Source: Arminella tubonensis
GTDB taxonomy: Bacteria > Pseudomonadota > Alphaproteobacteria > Rhizobiales > Rhizobiaceae
Assembly (NCBI RefSeq): GCF_003240585.1
Contig: NZ_PCDP01000038.1
Location: forward strand, 124,001-188,000
Reading direction: 5' to 3'
Length of the DNA: 64,000 bases
Part shown: positions 32,604 through 42,595 of the stretch, one piece after another
Numbering within the stretch: the first letter of the stretch is position 1
How the letters are laid out: each line of letters starts with the position of its first letter
The notes under the pieces: model-generated
What the model was told of the DNA's origin: nothing
Database searches by the model: none
Seen by the model: the letters and a program-made list of their open reading frames with translations, nothing else
Program-made: the position numbers and the translations under genes

Positions 32604-35156
32604 ATGCGCACCTCACCATGGCTGGTGTTCACCTATGCGGTGATCATCGTGCTTGGCTTCCTCGTCGCCCTCCCGAACATGCTGCCACAGGCTACCTTGG
32701 CACGGATTCCGGCGTGGCTTCCCCATTCCCAGGTTTCTCTCGGCCTTGACCTTCGCGGCGGCTCGCACCTGGTGCTGGAAGTCGACGAAGGCGACCTTAC
32801 CCACGAACGGCTGCAATCCTTGGTCGGGGACGCCCGTCGCGTTCTGCGCGCCAAGAACATCCTGACCAAGTCGATCGTCCAGAACAAGGACCAGATCGTC
32901 GTTGTCGTGACCGATCCGACGCAGACCGACGCTGCGGTCACCGAGCTCAAGACGCTCGCCAACACGATCAACACCGGTATTACCGCCGGGCAGTCGGACC
33001 TGGCGATCAACCAGAACAACGGCACGATCACGCTCGCCTTCTCGCCAGCCGGTATCGCGGCCAACGTCGACAATGCGGTCCAGCAGAGCCTCGAGGTCAT
33101 TCGCCAGCGCGTCGACCAGGTGGGCGTCGCCGAACCGACCATCCAGCGCATCGGCAGCAACCGTGTTCTCGTTCAGCTTCCGGGTACGCAGGATCCGTCG
33201 CGACTGCGCGAGTTGCTCGGTTCGACAGCCAAGATGTCGTTTCACATGCTCGCCGAGGGCGGCGATATCACCAATCCCGGCCCGGGCGTCACCGTCATGA
33301 AGGACGAAAAGGGCAACAGCTATCCGATCCAGGATCGTGTCGAACTGTCCGGCGACCGTCTTTCCGACGCGCGCGTCAGCTTCGATCCGAACACGCATGA
33401 GCCGCTGGTTACCTTCCGCTTCGACAGCGCCGGTGCCAATCGCTTTGCCGAGATCACCCGCGAAAACGTCGGCAAGCCGTTTGCCATCGTCCTCGACAAC
33501 AAGGTGCTGAGCGCGCCTGTCATCCGCGAACCCATCACCGGCGGTTCCGGCCAGATTTCCGGCAACTTCACGGCGGAGAGCGCGACCACGCTTTCAGCCC
33601 TGCTGCGCGCCGGCGCCCTGCCTGCCAAGCTTACCATCATCGAAGAACGCACCGTCGGCGCCGATCTCGGTAGCGACGCCATCAGGATGGGCATCTATTC
33701 CGGCATTGTCGGCTTTGCGCTCGTCGCAGCCTTCATCTTCGTTCTCTATGGTGCCTGGGGCATCCTGGCGAATGTGGCGCTGCTGATCCATACGGTTCTG
33801 ACCTTCTCGGCGCTGACGCTCGTTGGCGCAACGCTGACGCTGCCCGGTATTGCCGGTGTCGTTCTTGGCATCGGTCTTGCTGTCGACGCGAACGTCCTCA
33901 TCAACGAGCGTATTCGCGAGGAAACCCGCAAGGGAAGGAGTGCCTTCGCCGCTATCGATAACGGCTTCCGCCGCGCATATTCGACCATCATCGACGGCAA
34001 TATGACGGCCCTGATCGCTGCAGCCATTCTGTTCTATTTCGGCTCGGGTCCTATTCGCGGCTTCGCCGTGACCATGGGCCTCGGCCTGATCATCTCGATG
34101 TTCACGTCGGTCGCTTTCGTACGTGTCGTGATGATTGCCATCGCCCGCCGCCGCAAGCTGAAGGTGATCAACATTCAGTCGCTGTTCCGGTTCAGCCCTT
34201 ATGACCGGCACATCCAGTTCATGAAGGCACGCTTCTTCGGCGTGAGTGTCTCGGCATTCCTTTCGATCGCCTCCATCGCACTGTTTATCTATCCCGGCCT
34301 GAACTATGGCGTCGACTTCCGTGGCGGCATCCAGATGTCTGTAAAGACCAAGGACCCGGCCAATCTTTCGACATTCCGCGAGGGCCTGAACACGCTTGGC
34401 CTCGGTGAAATCAGTCTGCAGTCGTTCGGCGACAACAACACCATCCTCGTCCGGGCTCAACGGCAGGATGGCGGAGAAGCGGCACAGACCGCGGCTGTCG
34501 AAAAGCTGAAGACCGAAGTCGGGAAGATCGATCCGTCGGCCACGATCGAAGGTACAGATGTCATCGGTCCGAAGGTCAGCGGCGAGCTTGCCTGGGCTGG
34601 TATTCTGTCGGTCGTGATCGCCAGCCTGGCGATGCTGTTCTACATCTGGGCACGGTTCGAATGGCCGTTTGCGGTGGGTGCCATCGTCACGCTGGTACTC
34701 GACGTCACCAAGGCGATCGGATTTTTCGCGATCACCGGCCTCGATTTCAACCTGACGGCTATCGCCGCCATCCTGACGCTGGTCGGCTACTCGGTCAACG
34801 ACAAGGTCGTGGTCTACGACCGCATGCGTGAAAACATGCGGCTCTACAAGTCGATGCCGCTGCGCGAGATCATCGACAAGTCGATCAACGAAACCCTGGC
34901 GCGAAGCCTCTACACCAACGCCACCGCCTTTCTCGCTCTGGTGCCAATGGCGATCTGGGGCGGCAGCGCAGTGTCCAGCTTCGCGATCCCGATGGTTTTC
35001 GGCATTCTTGTCGCCGGCGCCTCGTCGATCTTCATTGCGGCGCCTATCCTGCTGTTCCTCGGCGACTGGCGCACCCGCCACCGCCATACGAACGAAGTGA
35101 AGCAGGCCGAGGCCGACAAGGCTGCGGCGCAGAAGCAGCTTCCGGCCGCGGAATAA
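32604..35156 (+). CDS. secDF: Fused protein-export membrane protein SecDF
   Basis: SecD and SecF use the proton gradient to help pull proteins through the SecYEG channel; here they are one 850-residue chain. The SecD half (about residues 1-530) begins 'MRTSPWLVFTYAVIIVLGFL' and has 'SLGLDLRGGSHLVLEVDEGD', a large periplasmic head and 'GIAGVVLGIGLAVDANVLIN'. The SecF half (about 540-850) has 'LNYGVDFRGGIQMSVK' and 'AAILTLVGYSVNDKVVVYDR'. Six plus six spans are expected. AAGGA precedes the ATG by 8 bases. Fused SecDF is known from rhizobia and Bacillus. Confidence 0.96.
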   Translation: MRTSPWLVFTYAVIIVLGFLVALPNMLPQATLARIPAWLPHSQVSLGLDLRGGSHLVLEVDEGDLTHERLQSLVGDARRVLRAKNILTKSIVQNKDQIVVVVTDPTQTDAAVTELKTLANTINTGITAGQSDLAINQNNGTITLAFSPAGIAANVDNAVQQSLEVIRQRVDQVGVAEPTIQRIGSNRVLVQLPGTQDPSRLRELLGSTAKMSFHMLAEGGDITNPGPGVTVMKDEKGNSYPIQDRVELSGDRLSDARVSFDPNTHEPLVTFRFDSAGANRFAEITRENVGKPFAIVLDNKVLSAPVIREPITGGSGQISGNFTAESATTLSALLRAGALPAKLTIIEERTVGADLGSDAIRMGIYSGIVGFALVAAFIFVLYGAWGILANVALLIHTVLTFSALTLVGATLTLPGIAGVVLGIGLAVDANVLINERIREETRKGRSAFAAIDNGFRRAYSTIIDGNMTALIAAAILFYFGSGPIRGFAVTMGLGLIISMFTSVAFVRVVMIAIARRRKLKVINIQSLFRFSPYDRHIQFMKARFFGVSVSAFLSIASIALFIYPGLNYGVDFRGGIQMSVKTKDPANLSTFREGLNTLGLGEISLQSFGDNNTILVRAQRQDGGEAAQTAAVEKLKTEVGKIDPSATIEGTDVIGPKVSGELAWAGILSVVIASLAMLFYIWARFEWPFAVGAIVTLVLDVTKAIGFFAITGLDFNLTAIAAILTLVGYSVNDKVVVYDRMRENMRLYKSMPLREIIDKSINETLARSLYTNATAFLALVPMAIWGGSAVSSFAIPMVFGILVAGASSIFIAAPILLFLGDWRTRHRHTNEVKQAEADKAAAQKQLPAAE

Positions 35157-35170
35157 TGGTCAAGCAAAAG

Positions 35171-35198
35171 GAGCGTGCCCGGCAATTCGGGCACGCTC
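35171..35198. terminator. Bidirectional terminator between secDF and the SMP-30 gene
   Basis: A perfect 11-bp stem (GAGCGTGCCCG at 35171-35181, CGGGCACGCTC at 35188-35198) with a 6-base loop lies between two converging genes. On the minus strand it is followed by CTTTTGC, a weak T-run, so it better serves the SMP-30 gene. Confidence 0.75.
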
Positions 35199-35207
35199 GC
35201 AGGTGGT

Positions 35208-36080
35208 TCAGATCGACGGCATGTGTAGCGGCATGCCCGGTTTCGGCGCCGGAATGCGCTCGACCACGCCCCGCTCCTGCTCGGTGATGAGCGCGTATTT
35301 TCCATCCAGCGTGAAGGCAATGTTCCCGGGCAACAGCCCGTTCGTGGGAATGTGCCCGGACTTGGCACCGTTCCGATCGATCAGGCAGACGTCTCCCTGC
35401 CCGTAGACGGTGCAATAGAGCGTGCCGTCGCGATCGAAGGCCATGCCCGCCGGACCTTTCAGCTGCTCCTTCATCGGCGTTTTAAGAACGTGCGCAAAGA
35501 TTTCCTGCCGACCGCCGACGATCTGGCGATAGACATTTCCCGTCAGGGTCTCGCTGTAGTACAGCAGGCCCTCGGCGTCGAAGGCGATACCGTTGGCCAG
35601 CAACAAGCCTGTTGCAAGCGTACGCAGCACACGGCCTTCCCGAGGGTCGATCTGGTAGACGCGGCCGTTATACGGCGCGCTCAGAAAATCAGGACGGATC
35701 CCGACGCCTTCGACGAGATTGGAAATCTCCACGCCTGAATCCGTCATGTAGAGCAGGCCGTCGGGGCCAAAGGCCAGATCGTTCGGAAAGACGAACGGGC
35801 CGTCTTCCGTACCCTCGATCAGCTGGAGCGTCCGGCCCTTGGGCGACAGTCTTACCAGGCAGTTCTCGGGTCCGCCGGCCACCCAGAAACAACCGTCGCC
35901 GTCGACCGCCAGCCCCGAAGGGCGGCCGCCGGGCCGGCAGATTTCACGGTGTTTTATACCGGCGTCGATGATCGTCAGGCAGCCGCGATCATCTTCCATT
36001 TCGGTAAGCGCAATACGTCCGTCAGCCATCCCTACCGGCCCGTCAGGCAGATGTAGTCCGGTTGCGATCGTCTCGTTCAT
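35208..36080 (-). CDS. SMP-30/gluconolactonase-like beta-propeller protein
   Basis: A 290-residue cytoplasmic protein starting at the ATG 36078-36080 behind a strong GGAGGAC site. The six-bladed propeller family is shown by 'GRPSGLAVDGDGCFWVAGGP', 'GPFVFPNDLAFGPDGLLYMT', 'LLLANGIAFDAEGLLYYSET' and 'GPAGMAFDRDGTLYCTVYGQ', with the usual Asn/Asp metal-site residues. Members hydrolyse sugar lactones with a divalent metal; some act on other lactones. No sugar-catabolism neighbours are present, so the substrate is open. Confidence 0.85.
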   Translation of the reverse strand: MNETIATGLHLPDGPVGMADGRIALTEMEDDRGCLTIIDAGIKHREICRPGGRPSGLAVDGDGCFWVAGGPENCLVRLSPKGRTLQLIEGTEDGPFVFPNDLAFGPDGLLYMTDSGVEISNLVEGVGIRPDFLSAPYNGRVYQIDPREGRVLRTLATGLLLANGIAFDAEGLLYYSETLTGNVYRQIVGGRQEIFAHVLKTPMKEQLKGPAGMAFDRDGTLYCTVYGQGDVCLIDRNGAKSGHIPTNGLLPGNIAFTLDGKYALITEQERGVVERIPAPKPGMPLHMPSI

Positions 36081-36323
36081 GCGTCCTCCGAAGCAGACGT
36101 TAAAACGCATGACAAGGCTAACTTGTTCAACGCTTTATGTAAACGGACGTCAGCAACCCTCATGCCTCATTTGGGCGCGCGTCAAAGCAGCTTGATCGAC
36201 TTGACACCCGGAGGCGAGTCGGAACATCTACAGAACATTCCCACTGCCTAATAGGCTTTGATTCCTTATCGAGGGTATCGTCGACATGTCAGGGGCCGTA
36301 TCCGGGGCAATGCAGGAGACCTG

Positions 36324-38393
36324 ATGAACGCCGGTTATCTGGAGAAACTCAACCCGGAGCAGCGCCTGGCGGTCGAGCATGGCACCGAGATCGAGGGCAG
36401 CCATATTTCCGGGCCGCTGCTGGTGATCGCCGGCGCAGGGTCCGGCAAGACCAATACGCTTGCCCATCGCGTCGCCCACCTCATCGTCAAGGGCGCCGAC
36501 CCGCGCCGCATTCTCCTCATGACCTTTTCCCGCCGGGCGGCCTCCGAGATGGCGCGTCGCGTCGAGCGGATCTGCACCCAGGTGCTTGGCGCCAATGCCG
36601 GGATCATCACCGACGCGCTCGCCTGGACCGGCACCTTCCACGGTATCGGCGCGAGGCTGTTGCGCGACTATGCCGAACAGATCGGCCTTGATCCCGCCTT
36701 CACCATCCATGACCGGGAGGACAGCGCCGACCTCATGAACCTCGTTCGCCATGAGCTTGGTTTTTCGAAAACCGAAAGTCGCTTTCCGACGAAGGGCACC
36801 TGCCTTGCGATCTATTCCCGCGTCGTCAATTCGGAAACGGCGCTGGAGCAAATCCTGCGTGACGCATTTCCCTGGTGTGCGGCCTGGGAGAAGCAGCTGC
36901 GGGAGCTTTTCGCTGCATATGTCGAAGCCAAGCAGGTTCAGAACGTGCTCGATTACGACGATCTGCTGCTCTACTGGGCCCATATGGTCCATGAACCGCT
37001 GATCGCTGACGATATCGGCGGGCGGTTCGACCATGTGCTTGTGGACGAGTATCAGGATACCAACAGGCTGCAATCGTCGATCCTGATGGCTTTGAAGCCG
37101 GGCGGACACGGGCTGACCGTCGTTGGCGACGATGCGCAGTCGATCTATTCGTTCCGGGCGGCGACTGTGCGCAACATCCTTGATTTTCCGGGATCGTTCA
37201 GCCCCGCCGCCAATGTCGTCACTCTCGACCGCAACTATCGTTCGACGCAACCCATTCTGGCGGCGGCCAACGCCGTGATCGACCTCGCCTCCGAGCGGTT
37301 CACCAAGAACCTCCGCACCGAACGCCAATCGGCCGAGCGGCCGCGGCTGGTGACCGTGCGGGACGAGGCGGATCAGGCACGCTATGTCGCTGACATGGTG
37401 CTGGAAAACCGCGAGGGCGGTACGCGGCTGAAACAGCAGGCCGTGCTCTTTCGCGCTTCGGGCCATAGCGGGCCGCTGGAGATCGAACTGACGCGGCGCA
37501 ATATTCCGTTCGTCAAGTTCGGCGGCCTGAAGTTCCTCGACAGCGCCCATGTCAAGGACATGCTCGCAGCCCTTCGCTTTGCCCAGAACCCGCGCGACCG
37601 CGTTGCAGGCTTCCGGCTGATGCAGTTGCTCCCGGGCGTCGGCCCTTCGACTGCGCAGCGCGTTCTCGACCAGATGAGCGAGACGGCAAATCCTATCGGG
37701 GCTCTCACCGACATTCCGACCCCTGCCCGCACCGGCGACGATTGGACGTCGTTCGTCGCGACGCTGCAGGAGCTGCAGACCGGCAAGGCCGGCTGGCCAG
37801 CGGAAATCGGCCTGGTCCGCCGCTGGTACGAGCCGCATCTCGACCGCCTGCATGAGGACGCGTCTATGCGGCAGGCCGATCTCATCCAGCTTGAGCAGAT
37901 TGCCGGCGGCTACCCCTCGCGCGAACGCTTCCTGACCGAACTGACGCTCGATCCACCGGATGCTACCAGCGACCAGGCGGGCGTGCCGCTGCTTGACGAG
38001 GACTACCTCATTCTGTCGACCATCCATTCCGCCAAGGGCCAGGAATGGACGAAGGTGTTCATGCTCAACGTCGTCGACGGATGCATCCCGTCCGATCTCG
38101 GCGTCGGCACCAGCGCGGAGATCGAGGAGGAGCGGCGGCTGCTTTATGTCGCGATGACGCGTGCCAAGGATAGCCTCGACCTCGTTCTGCCGCAGCGCTT
38201 CTTCACGCACGGACAAAACGCGCAGGGCGACCGGCATGTCTATGCATCGCGCAGCCGCTTTATCCCGGCAACGCTGCTGCAGTTCTTCGAAGTCTGCGGC
38301 TGGCCGCAGGTTCGCGCCGATAGCGCCGCAATGGCTCAGGCACGGCAGGTCCGTGTCGATGTAGGTGCCCGCATGCGCGGAATGTGGCGCTGA
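36324..38393 (+). CDS. UvrD/Rep-type superfamily 1 DNA helicase
   Basis: A 689-residue ATP-dependent 3'-to-5' helicase. The start at 36324 gives 'MNAGYLEKLNPEQRLAVEHG', the usual Q-motif head, behind CAGGAGA; an in-frame extension to 36258 looks non-coding. Helicase motifs are in order: I 'GAGSGKT' (residues 37-43), II 'VDEYQDTNRLQSS', III 'GDDAQSIYSFRAA', IV 'LDRNYRSTQPI', V 'LSTIHSAKGQEWTKVF', VI 'RRLLYVAMTRAKDSL'. Rhizobia also have a longer UvrD; this shorter paralogue is likely a repair helicase of the same class. It is monocistronic, with the next gene on the other strand. Confidence 0.93.
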   Translation: MNAGYLEKLNPEQRLAVEHGTEIEGSHISGPLLVIAGAGSGKTNTLAHRVAHLIVKGADPRRILLMTFSRRAASEMARRVERICTQVLGANAGIITDALAWTGTFHGIGARLLRDYAEQIGLDPAFTIHDREDSADLMNLVRHELGFSKTESRFPTKGTCLAIYSRVVNSETALEQILRDAFPWCAAWEKQLRELFAAYVEAKQVQNVLDYDDLLLYWAHMVHEPLIADDIGGRFDHVLVDEYQDTNRLQSSILMALKPGGHGLTVVGDDAQSIYSFRAATVRNILDFPGSFSPAANVVTLDRNYRSTQPILAAANAVIDLASERFTKNLRTERQSAERPRLVTVRDEADQARYVADMVLENREGGTRLKQQAVLFRASGHSGPLEIELTRRNIPFVKFGGLKFLDSAHVKDMLAALRFAQNPRDRVAGFRLMQLLPGVGPSTAQRVLDQMSETANPIGALTDIPTPARTGDDWTSFVATLQELQTGKAGWPAEIGLVRRWYEPHLDRLHEDASMRQADLIQLEQIAGGYPSRERFLTELTLDPPDATSDQAGVPLLDEDYLILSTIHSAKGQEWTKVFMLNVVDGCIPSDLGVGTSAEIEEERRLLYVAMTRAKDSLDLVLPQRFFTHGQNAQGDRHVYASRSRFIPATLLQFFEVCGWPQVRADSAAMAQARQVRVDVGARMRGMWR

Positions 38394-38400
38394 CGGTTTC

Positions 38401-39282
38401 TCAGGTGCGCTGGCGGAACATCTCGATGATGGCGGAGAAATCCCTGCCGCCATTGCCCTGCTTCTCGAACATGCCGAAGAGTTGGGCCGCCGCCGCGCCG
38501 AGCGGCGTCGTTGCGCCGACCAAAAGGCTTGCCTCCTGCGACAAGTTGAGATCCTTCAGCATCAGGTCGGCTGCAAAGCCGGGCTTGAAGGAATTATTGG
38601 CCGGCGAACTCGGAACGGGGCCGGGAACCGGGCAATAGCTGTTGATCGACCAGCACTGGCCCGAAGACGTCGAGGCCACGTCGAAGAGCGCCTGGTGCGA
38701 AAGACCCAGTTTTTCCGCCAGCACGAAAGCTTCGCAGACGCCGATCATCGAGATACCGAGGATCATGTTGTTGCAGATCTTCGCGGCCTGACCGGTGCCG
38801 CCGTCGCCGCAATGGACGATCGTCTTTCCCATCGCTTCCAGCAGCGGTTTGGCCCTGGCGAACCCCTCTTCCGATCCGCCAACCATGAAGGTCAGCGTTG
38901 CTGCCGCCGCGCCTTTGGTGCCGCCTGAGACAGGTGCATCCAGCGACAGACAGCCTGCCTGCTTGGCCATGGCATGCGCCTTGCGGGCGCTGTCGACATC
39001 GATTGTCGAGCAATCGATCAGCAAGGTGTCCTTGGCAGGGGAGCGGATGATGTCGTTCCAGACGGTCAGCACCTGCGAGCCCTTGCGCAGCATGGTGATC
39101 ACCACCTCGGCGTCGGCCAGCGCCTCCGTCATCACGTTGGCCGGCTTGACGCCGGTCGCTTCGGCTGCCTTCAGCATGTCGTGCGACAGGTCGAAGCCGG
39201 TGACGGTATGCCCGGCCTTCGCCAGGTTGGCCGCCATGGGGCCACCCATATTTCCAAGGCCGATGAATGCGATCCGTGTCAT
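38401..39282 (-). CDS. mmsB: 3-Hydroxyisobutyrate dehydrogenase
   Basis: The enzyme oxidises 3-hydroxyisobutyrate to methylmalonate semialdehyde with NAD+ in valine breakdown. The 293-residue product has the dinucleotide loop 'IAFIGLGNMGGPMAANLAKA', the substrate loop 'DAPVSGGTKGAAAATLTFM' and the catalytic Lys in 'GGTGQAAKICNNM'. Its start overlaps the stop of the preceding 3-hydroxyisobutyryl-CoA hydrolase by 4 bases, the gene for the reaction just before it, which fixes the substrate well within this broad dehydrogenase family. Confidence 0.94.
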   Translation of the reverse strand: MTRIAFIGLGNMGGPMAANLAKAGHTVTGFDLSHDMLKAAEATGVKPANVMTEALADAEVVITMLRKGSQVLTVWNDIIRSPAKDTLLIDCSTIDVDSARKAHAMAKQAGCLSLDAPVSGGTKGAAAATLTFMVGGSEEGFARAKPLLEAMGKTIVHCGDGGTGQAAKICNNMILGISMIGVCEAFVLAEKLGLSHQALFDVASTSSGQCWSINSYCPVPGPVPSSPANNSFKPGFAADLMLKDLNLSQEASLLVGATTPLGAAAAQLFGMFEKQGNGGRDFSAIIEMFRQRT

Positions 39283-40367
39283 GGTTGCTGTTCCTTCTCA
39301 TCGTGTTTTTCGAAGAGCGGCGGCTTCGCCGAAATGAAGAAGCGATCGATCATCGCATCATCGACGCCTGCAAGGCTTGGTGGCGACCACGCGGGATTGC
39401 GATCCTTGTCGATCACCGCGGCGCGAATACCCTCGTAGAAATCCGGATTGTGGAGGATCTGCAGGCAGGCGCCAAGCTCCCGTTCGAGGCATTCTGCAAG
39501 GCTGGCGCTATCGCGGCCGGCGCGCAGCAGCCTCAGCGTCAGCTTGAGGCTGGTCGGCGAGCGGGTGGCGATGAGACTTCGCGTTGTCTGAGGGAAATCC
39601 CCTTGCTCGGATGCGAGCGCGTCTACTATTTCCTCAACGCTATCGTGGGCGAACAGGCGGTCTATCAGTTCGCCGTGGGCGGCCAGACGTGCCTCCCCGG
39701 GTTCCCGTCCCATGGCGGCGATCACCGCATTCACCTCGGCGGCGGAGGCCCTGCGTGGAAGCCTGCCTATCGCGTCGACTAGTTCAGGAAGCTCTGCCGA
39801 CGACACGCAATGGTCAGCCAGATTGGCATGGATCGCGTCGGCCGCACCGACATCGAGACCGGTCAGGGCCATCCAGGTTCCCGTTTCGCCGGGTGCGCGC
39901 GGCAGAAGCCAGGTGGCACCGACATCTGGAAAATAGCCGATCCCGGTTTCAGGCATGGCGAGCCGGGTGCGCTCGGTGACGACCCTGTGGCTGCCATGTG
40001 CCGAAAGCCCGACGCCGCCGCCCATGGTTATGCCGTCCATCAGCGCGACATAGGGTTTCGAATAATGGGCGATCGCGTGGTTCAGCTGGAACTCCTCGCG
40101 CCAGAATGCGGTGGCGTCGCCGCCTTCATTTCGGCCGCTCTGGTACAAGGCGCGAATATCGCCGCCGGCGCAGAAGCCCCGTTCCCCCTCGCCCATGATG
40201 ACGACGCTGGCGATTTCGGCATCAGCGGCGAAGTCTTCCAGCGCCTTGGCGATTGCGCGGACCATGGGCAAGGTGAGGCTGTTCAGCGCTTTCGCACGAT
40301 TGAGGCGAATGGTGCCCGCCGATCCGCTGCGGCCGACAACGACCTCGTCCGTGATTTCGGTCTGCAT
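39279..40367 (-). CDS. 3-Hydroxyisobutyryl-CoA hydrolase
   Basis: A crotonase-fold enzyme of 362 residues that frees 3-hydroxyisobutyrate from its CoA ester in valine catabolism. The start at 40367 ('MQTEITDEVVVGRSGSAG') follows GGAGGGA; an in-frame GTG 15 bases upstream would overlap that site. Family features: 'GFCAGGDIRALYQSGRNEGG', oxyanion-hole 'DGITMGGGVGLSAHGSHRVV', and the catalytic Glu in 'LAMPETGIGYFPDVGATWLL'. It overlaps mmsB, forming a two-gene valine unit. Confidence 0.93.
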   Translation of the reverse strand: MQTEITDEVVVGRSGSAGTIRLNRAKALNSLTLPMVRAIAKALEDFAADAEIASVVIMGEGERGFCAGGDIRALYQSGRNEGGDATAFWREEFQLNHAIAHYSKPYVALMDGITMGGGVGLSAHGSHRVVTERTRLAMPETGIGYFPDVGATWLLPRAPGETGTWMALTGLDVGAADAIHANLADHCVSSAELPELVDAIGRLPRRASAAEVNAVIAAMGREPGEARLAAHGELIDRLFAHDSVEEIVDALASEQGDFPQTTRSLIATRSPTSLKLTLRLLRAGRDSASLAECLERELGACLQILHNPDFYEGIRAAVIDKDRNPAWSPPSLAGVDDAMIDRFFISAKPPLFEKHDEKEQQP

Positions 40368-40492
40368 TCGGTCCCTCCACATCCATCGACATCAAGGACA
40401 TGGGCACCTTTCGCCTGTCTGTCCAGCGCTCGACAGCAATAAGATTGCGAGCGCGGTCAGAAGGATCGAAACGGTGACGATGATCGGCGTTT

Positions 40493-42454
40493 TCAGGCCC
40501 GCAGGACGTCACGCTCATTCTCGGCACCCATGCTCTTGAGCGCGAAATTGATCGCCTGACGCAGGGGGAGCGGCCGGGAGAAATGATATCCCTGCGCCAG
40601 TCGGACGCCGGACGCATAAAGCGCATGGGCTATCTCGGCGGTTTCGACACCTTCGGCGACGGAATCGATCCCGAGGTTGTGGCAGAGGCTCGCGACCGAC
40701 CGGGTGATGTTCATGCAACGGATGTCCTTTTCGAACTGCAGGACAAAGCTCTTATCGATCTTGATCTTGTCGAACTCCAGCCGGTGGATGTGGCTGAGGC
40801 TTGAAAAGCCTGTCCCGAAATCGTCGAGGGCGATGGTGATACCGGCATTGCGAAGCAGGCCGATCACCTCGTAAGCGGTATCGAAATCCGAGAGCAGCGC
40901 CGTTTCGGTGATCTCGAACTCGATGCGGCGCGGGTCGATGCCGGATGTATTGATCATCGACAGCAGCGCCATCGAGGTCTCGTGGTCGCAGATGTCGCGG
41001 GCCGAGAGGTTGAACGAAAGCCGCAGCGGCTTCGGAATGGCGGCAAGCCCTTCAAGGGCCTGCGCAAAGAGAATTCGGGTCATCTTGCCGATCATCGCCG
41101 TGCGCTCGGCTGCCGGGACGAAGGCATCAGGGCTGATGCGGCCGAAGCGGGCACTGTTCCAGCGGGCCAGCGCCTCGAAACCGACGACACGCCCGGTCGC
41201 CAGATCGATCACCGGCTGGTATTCGAGCGATAGCTCGTTGGCAAAGTCGTCGCCCTGCAATTCAAGCTCGATGAGATGGCGCTGCTTGAGGATGGCCTCG
41301 TGGTCCTGCGAGAAGAACTCGACGCTGCCATTGCGCTTGCTCTTGACCTGGTAGAGCGCGAAGTCGGCCTTTTCATAGAGCTCCTCGGCGGAATGGCCGG
41401 TGCCCTCCGGGCAAACGATGCCGCAGGAGCCGGAGATGCGGATGGAACCGCCGGGGATTTCGTAGGGCTCCCGCAAGGTAGTGCAGAACTCCTGGCCGAG
41501 GTCGCTGATCCGGCTGGGGCTCATGCCGTGGGGAAAGATGATGCCGAACTCGTCGCCGCCAAGGCGCGACACCATGCCTTCGCCCCCCATCAGCGCCACG
41601 AAGCGGATGGCGCTCTCCTTCAAGACCATATCACCGGCGGAATGGCCGAAGACGTCGTTGACCGGCTTGAAGCCGTCGAGATCGACCAGACCGACAACAG
41701 GCGGCTCGTTCGGACGCTCCCTCACCTGGCGCTGCAGCTCGCGAAAGAAGCTGCGGCGGTTGGCGAGGCCGGTCAATTGGTCCTGAAGCGCATTGCGGCT
41801 ATTGACGAGATTGAACTGCTCGGCTTCGGCGCGCTGTTCGCCGAGTTCCTCCGTCAAGCGGACCAGGCCAGCGAAATTCTCGAAATAGCTCTGGATAACC
41901 TTCAGGAACGGGTAGGCAAGGAAGATGACGCTCGTCGCTGTCGCCTGGAAGACCGGATTGCCGGAGAACATGAAGACGATCACCATCGTCGAAAAGGTCG
42001 TCGCCGTCGTCACGATCGCAGCCGCCGGCAGGTGCATCAGGCAAAAGATGCAGGAAATGCCGGTGACCACGAGAAAATATGCGATCTGGCCTTGCTGGTA
42101 GGCATTGCCGTACTGGTAGAGGGCGGTTGCCCAGCCCGCGAAGCAGAAGGTCAATATGCCGGCCGCATAAACCGTTCGATACATCACCCGATATGCCTGA
42201 TCGGCGTTCAGTTTCCCTTTGCCGTTCAACTGCCACCAGGCAATTCGGAAGATGCAAACGACACTGAGTGAGACGGGGATGTACAGCGCCAGCCAAAGCG
42301 GGGCTGCATGGATATGCGTTATGGCAACGGCCAGAGCATTGATTATCAGCAGGATGTAGAGAATTGGGATTTGCGATGACAGGGCATCGTACTGAGCCAC
42401 GAGGAATTTCGGGTTGTCTCTTTGCAGGCGCATTCCTGAAAGTAAGTTCTTCAT
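40493..42454 (-). CDS. Membrane GGDEF-EAL cyclic-di-GMP turnover protein
   Basis: A 653-residue protein with about six membrane spans (residues 30-190), a short coil, then a GGDEF domain (GGDEF intact at 299-303) and an EAL domain (EAL at 427-429, with 'DDFGTGFSSLSHIHRLEF' and 'IDSVAEGVETAEIAHALY' intact). Both diguanylate cyclase and phosphodiesterase sites look competent, so it could make or break cyclic di-GMP. The RxxD inhibitory site expected just before GGDEF is absent (the segment reads GGEGMVSRL). A link to motility control is plausible given the neighbouring flagellar region but is inference. Confidence 0.93.
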   Translation of the reverse strand: MKNLLSGMRLQRDNPKFLVAQYDALSSQIPILYILLIINALAVAITHIHAAPLWLALYIPVSLSVVCIFRIAWWQLNGKGKLNADQAYRVMYRTVYAAGILTFCFAGWATALYQYGNAYQQGQIAYFLVVTGISCIFCLMHLPAAAIVTTATTFSTMVIVFMFSGNPVFQATATSVIFLAYPFLKVIQSYFENFAGLVRLTEELGEQRAEAEQFNLVNSRNALQDQLTGLANRRSFFRELQRQVRERPNEPPVVGLVDLDGFKPVNDVFGHSAGDMVLKESAIRFVALMGGEGMVSRLGGDEFGIIFPHGMSPSRISDLGQEFCTTLREPYEIPGGSIRISGSCGIVCPEGTGHSAEELYEKADFALYQVKSKRNGSVEFFSQDHEAILKQRHLIELELQGDDFANELSLEYQPVIDLATGRVVGFEALARWNSARFGRISPDAFVPAAERTAMIGKMTRILFAQALEGLAAIPKPLRLSFNLSARDICDHETSMALLSMINTSGIDPRRIEFEITETALLSDFDTAYEVIGLLRNAGITIALDDFGTGFSSLSHIHRLEFDKIKIDKSFVLQFEKDIRCMNITRSVASLCHNLGIDSVAEGVETAEIAHALYASGVRLAQGYHFSRPLPLRQAINFALKSMGAENERDVLRA

Positions 42455-42595
42455 GGCGTCCTTCCGTTTGCAAAGAAAAAACCACAGAAGTCTTGATTTT
42501 CAGTTATCTCTAATATGACCAATTAGAATTATCTCATAAATGGTACTCTCTACTCTCCGAGCCCTCACTTATACGATGGAGAACGTAGCTTCGAC

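Noticed and set aside
36228..38453. A 741-codon frame antisense to the UvrD-type helicase
   Set aside because: Shadow of the helicase gene; composition is unlike a real protein and all helicase motifs lie on the plus strand.
40386..40492. A short hydrophobic frame after the GGDEF-EAL gene on the minus strand
   Set aside because: It lacks an ATG/GTG/TTG start at a sensible place, only CTG; about 34 residues could be hydrophobic by chance.
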